Positions 42,950-44,407 of a stretch of DNA of 44,407 bases are shown piece by piece. How positions within the stretch are numbered: the first letter of the stretch is position 1; every line of letters starts with the position of its first letter. The DNA is from JAJTCH01 sp040386195 (GTDB lineage: Bacteria > Pseudomonadota > Alphaproteobacteria > Rickettsiales > UBA1997): assembly GCA_040386195.1 (NCBI GenBank), contig JAZKFV010000027.1, positions 1 through 44,407 on the forward strand. Direction: 5' to 3'. Made by a program: the position numbers and the translations under genes. Under the pieces are notes generated by a model. That model was not told where the DNA came from and ran no database searches. It saw only the letters and a list, made by a program, of their open reading frames with translations.

Positions 42950-44332
42950 TTATTTTAATTCAAACAATAAAGGCTCATTTCTATCATCTTCTTTTTTCGA
43001 TGGCAAAGATTTTTGTGGACGATCAATCACCATTGCTTGAAAATTTCCATCAGCAACTTCAACATTAATTGCCAAATTATTTTTAACTTTATTTTTGCTA
43101 TCAATAATATTTTTACCCACCCGAATAACCGAATATCCTCGCGCCAGAACGTTTTTATAATCATAGCTAATCAGCAAATTGCTGCATAAACTGATTTTGT
43201 TTTGATAGTTTTTCAAAAAATTTTGTCCATTATTTTGCAAATTTTTATTTAGAAAATTAATGCGATTCTGCCAATTATCATATTGATTGCTGGGTTTTTG
43301 AATGTGGCTAGAAAATAGTTTTAGATCTTGTTCTTTACTTCTTAAATGATGATTAAAATTATTTTTGAGCTGTAAAAAAAGTTGCAAAAAATTCTGCTCC
43401 AAATCCGCCAATTTCTGGCGCGGATGGATTAGATTGTTGGCTAAATTGCTCAGATTATTTTTTTTATTCTCAAACAAATTGCCAAAATAATTGGCCAATC
43501 TTTTGCCTAAATTATCACTCAAATTTTGCAAATCTTTCAAAACCGGAACTGCCATTTCCGCCGCCGCACTTGGGGTTGGCGCGCGCATATCGGCAGCGTA
43601 ATCAATCAAAGTTGTGTCGGTTTCGTGACCAACTGCGGAAATAATTGGAATTGTGGAATTAAAAACCGCTTTGACCAAATCTTCATCATTAAACGGCAAT
43701 AAATCTTCCACTGATCCGCCGCCACGGGCTATAATAATTACATCGGGTTTTTCTTTGGTAGCGTTAAAATATTTAACTCCCGCAATCACTTCCAAAGCTG
43801 CATTCTTGCCCTGCACTGCCACCGGATAAACCAAAAGATTAGTTGGAAAACGCGCAGTAATACGATTAATAATATCTTCAATAACCGCGCCAGTTGGCGA
43901 AGTTATCACGCCAATTATTTTGGGTAAAAATGGTAAAGATTTTTTATGTTTATCATCAAAATATCCTTCTTCCAAAAGCCGCAATCTTCTTTTTTCAATC
44001 GCCGCCAAAATGGCGCCAATGCCGGCAATTTCAAGCTTCTCAACAATAATCTGATAATTAGATCTGCCTTCATAAATCGTAATTTTGCCCGAAGCCACAA
44101 CTTCCAAACCATCCGCCACATCAAAGGCAATCAAACTTGCCATCTGCTTAAAACAAACCGCATTTATAACCGCCGTTTCATCTTTCAAATTAAAATATAA
44201 ATGCCCGGAAGTTGCTCTTTTAAAGCCCGAAACTTCACCTTTAATGCGCACATAACCAAAATTATCCTCAACCATTCTTTTGATTGAACGAGAAAATTCT
44301 GATACTGTGAATTCGGGAATGTTATGATGCAT
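42950..44332 (-). CDS. xseA: Exodeoxyribonuclease VII large subunit
   Basis: Catalytic subunit of ExoVII, which digests single-stranded DNA in both directions. The N-terminal OB fold reads FTVSEFSRSIKRMVEDNFG, then IKGEVSGFKRATSGHLYF. The catalytic domain carries IGVITSPTGAVIEDI, VYPVAVQG and IIARGGGSVEDLLPFND, HETDTTLIDYAADMRAPTPSAAAE. A long coiled-coil runs from about 270 to 400 before the ARGYSVI segment. Length (460) is normal. It leads the operon xseA-lpxK-lpxL-PEGA-PEGA with gaps under 20 bases. xseB is not in the window. Confidence 0.95.
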   Translation of the reverse strand: MHHNIPEFTVSEFSRSIKRMVEDNFGYVRIKGEVSGFKRATSGHLYFNLKDETAVINAVCFKQMASLIAFDVADGLEVVASGKITIYEGRSNYQIIVEKLEIAGIGAILAAIEKRRLRLLEEGYFDDKHKKSLPFLPKIIGVITSPTGAVIEDIINRITARFPTNLLVYPVAVQGKNAALEVIAGVKYFNATKEKPDVIIIARGGGSVEDLLPFNDEDLVKAVFNSTIPIISAVGHETDTTLIDYAADMRAPTPSAAAEMAVPVLKDLQNLSDNLGKRLANYFGNLFENKKNNLSNLANNLIHPRQKLADLEQNFLQLFLQLKNNFNHHLRSKEQDLKLFSSHIQKPSNQYDNWQNRINFLNKNLQNNGQNFLKNYQNKISLCSNLLISYDYKNVLARGYSVIRVGKNIIDSKNKVKNNLAINVEVADGNFQAMVIDRPQKSLPSKKEDDRNEPLLFELK

Positions 44333-44380
44333 TGAGGGCTAATATCTATATTGTTTTTCAGCTAGTTAAAAATTAAAAAA

Positions 44381-44407
44381 CTGGATTGCCGCGCTTCGCT
44401 CGCAATG
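44381..44407. repeat. Partial dispersed palindromic repeat at window edge
   Basis: The last 27 bases (CTGGATTGCCGCGC then TTCGCTCGCAATG) are an imperfect hairpin: ATTGC pairs with GCAAT and GCG with CGC around CTT. The element runs off the window. It is the kind of intergenic palindrome seen many times in AT-rich alphaproteobacterial genomes and is unrelated in sequence to the repeat at 256-324. Confidence 0.55.

Overview
This AT-rich window comes from an alphaproteobacterium, most likely a member of or relative of the Rickettsiales that still makes amino acids and lipid A. The signs are a very large, cysteine-rich VirB6-type secretion channel protein, a Tim44-like protein, CarD, a tRNA-His with encoded G-1 and C73 (the derived alphaproteobacterial orders lost these), weak ribosome binding sites with many GTG/TTG starts, and dispersed palindromic repeats. 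Unlike classical obligate intracellular Rickettsiales it carries argG, ilvC and hisG, plus glmU, lpxK and lpxL. The family assignment is inference from gene content only.

Layout. 1-1556 (minus): truncated GIY-YIG gene, a 27-bp inverted repeat, argG. 1638-3781 (plus): YihY/BrkB and folC. 3778-8761 (minus): DMT-like membrane protein, heptamer repeats, hpf, lipoprotein, aconitase, Tim44-like. 8833-13708 (minus): tRNA-His, then an operon read as porin-like barrel, hisG, virB6. 13797-18296 (plus): TauE-type permease, RelE-type toxin-antitoxin pair, ilvC, glmU, SH3-domain protein, with heptamer repeat arrays on both sides of glmU. 18299-22580 (minus): M23 peptidase, half-length purL, unknown gene, dicarboxylate symporter. 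22723-25196 (plus): carD, lolD, ispH. 25200-30351 (minus): small membrane protein and dut, then a 1234-residue helical-repeat/ankyrin protein coupled to an E1-like MoeB/ThiF enzyme. 30457-36549 (plus): eno, D-amino acid transaminase, four tandem pilin-like proteins with LamG-like domains, then a lone transhydrogenase subunit. 36628-38034 (minus): nitronate monooxygenase. 38197-39889 (plus): prfA and rdgB. 39874-44332 (minus): operon xseA-lpxK-lpxL and two PEGA lipoproteins. 44381-44407: start of another dispersed palindrome.

How the genes work together. Envelope building is a main theme: glmU supplies UDP-GlcNAc, lpxK and lpxL finish lipid A, lolD powers lipoprotein sorting, an M23 enzyme trims peptidoglycan, and several lipoproteins and a barrel protein populate the outer membrane. 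VirB6, the pilin-LamG quartet and the large ankyrin-like protein are candidates for host or surface interaction. No gap between genes exceeds about 170 bases, so there is no long non-coding stretch. The most unusual items are the pilin-LamG quartet in an enolase operon, the purL gene that stops at the middle of the protein, and heptanucleotide arrays whose first unit supplies the stop codon of the preceding gene.
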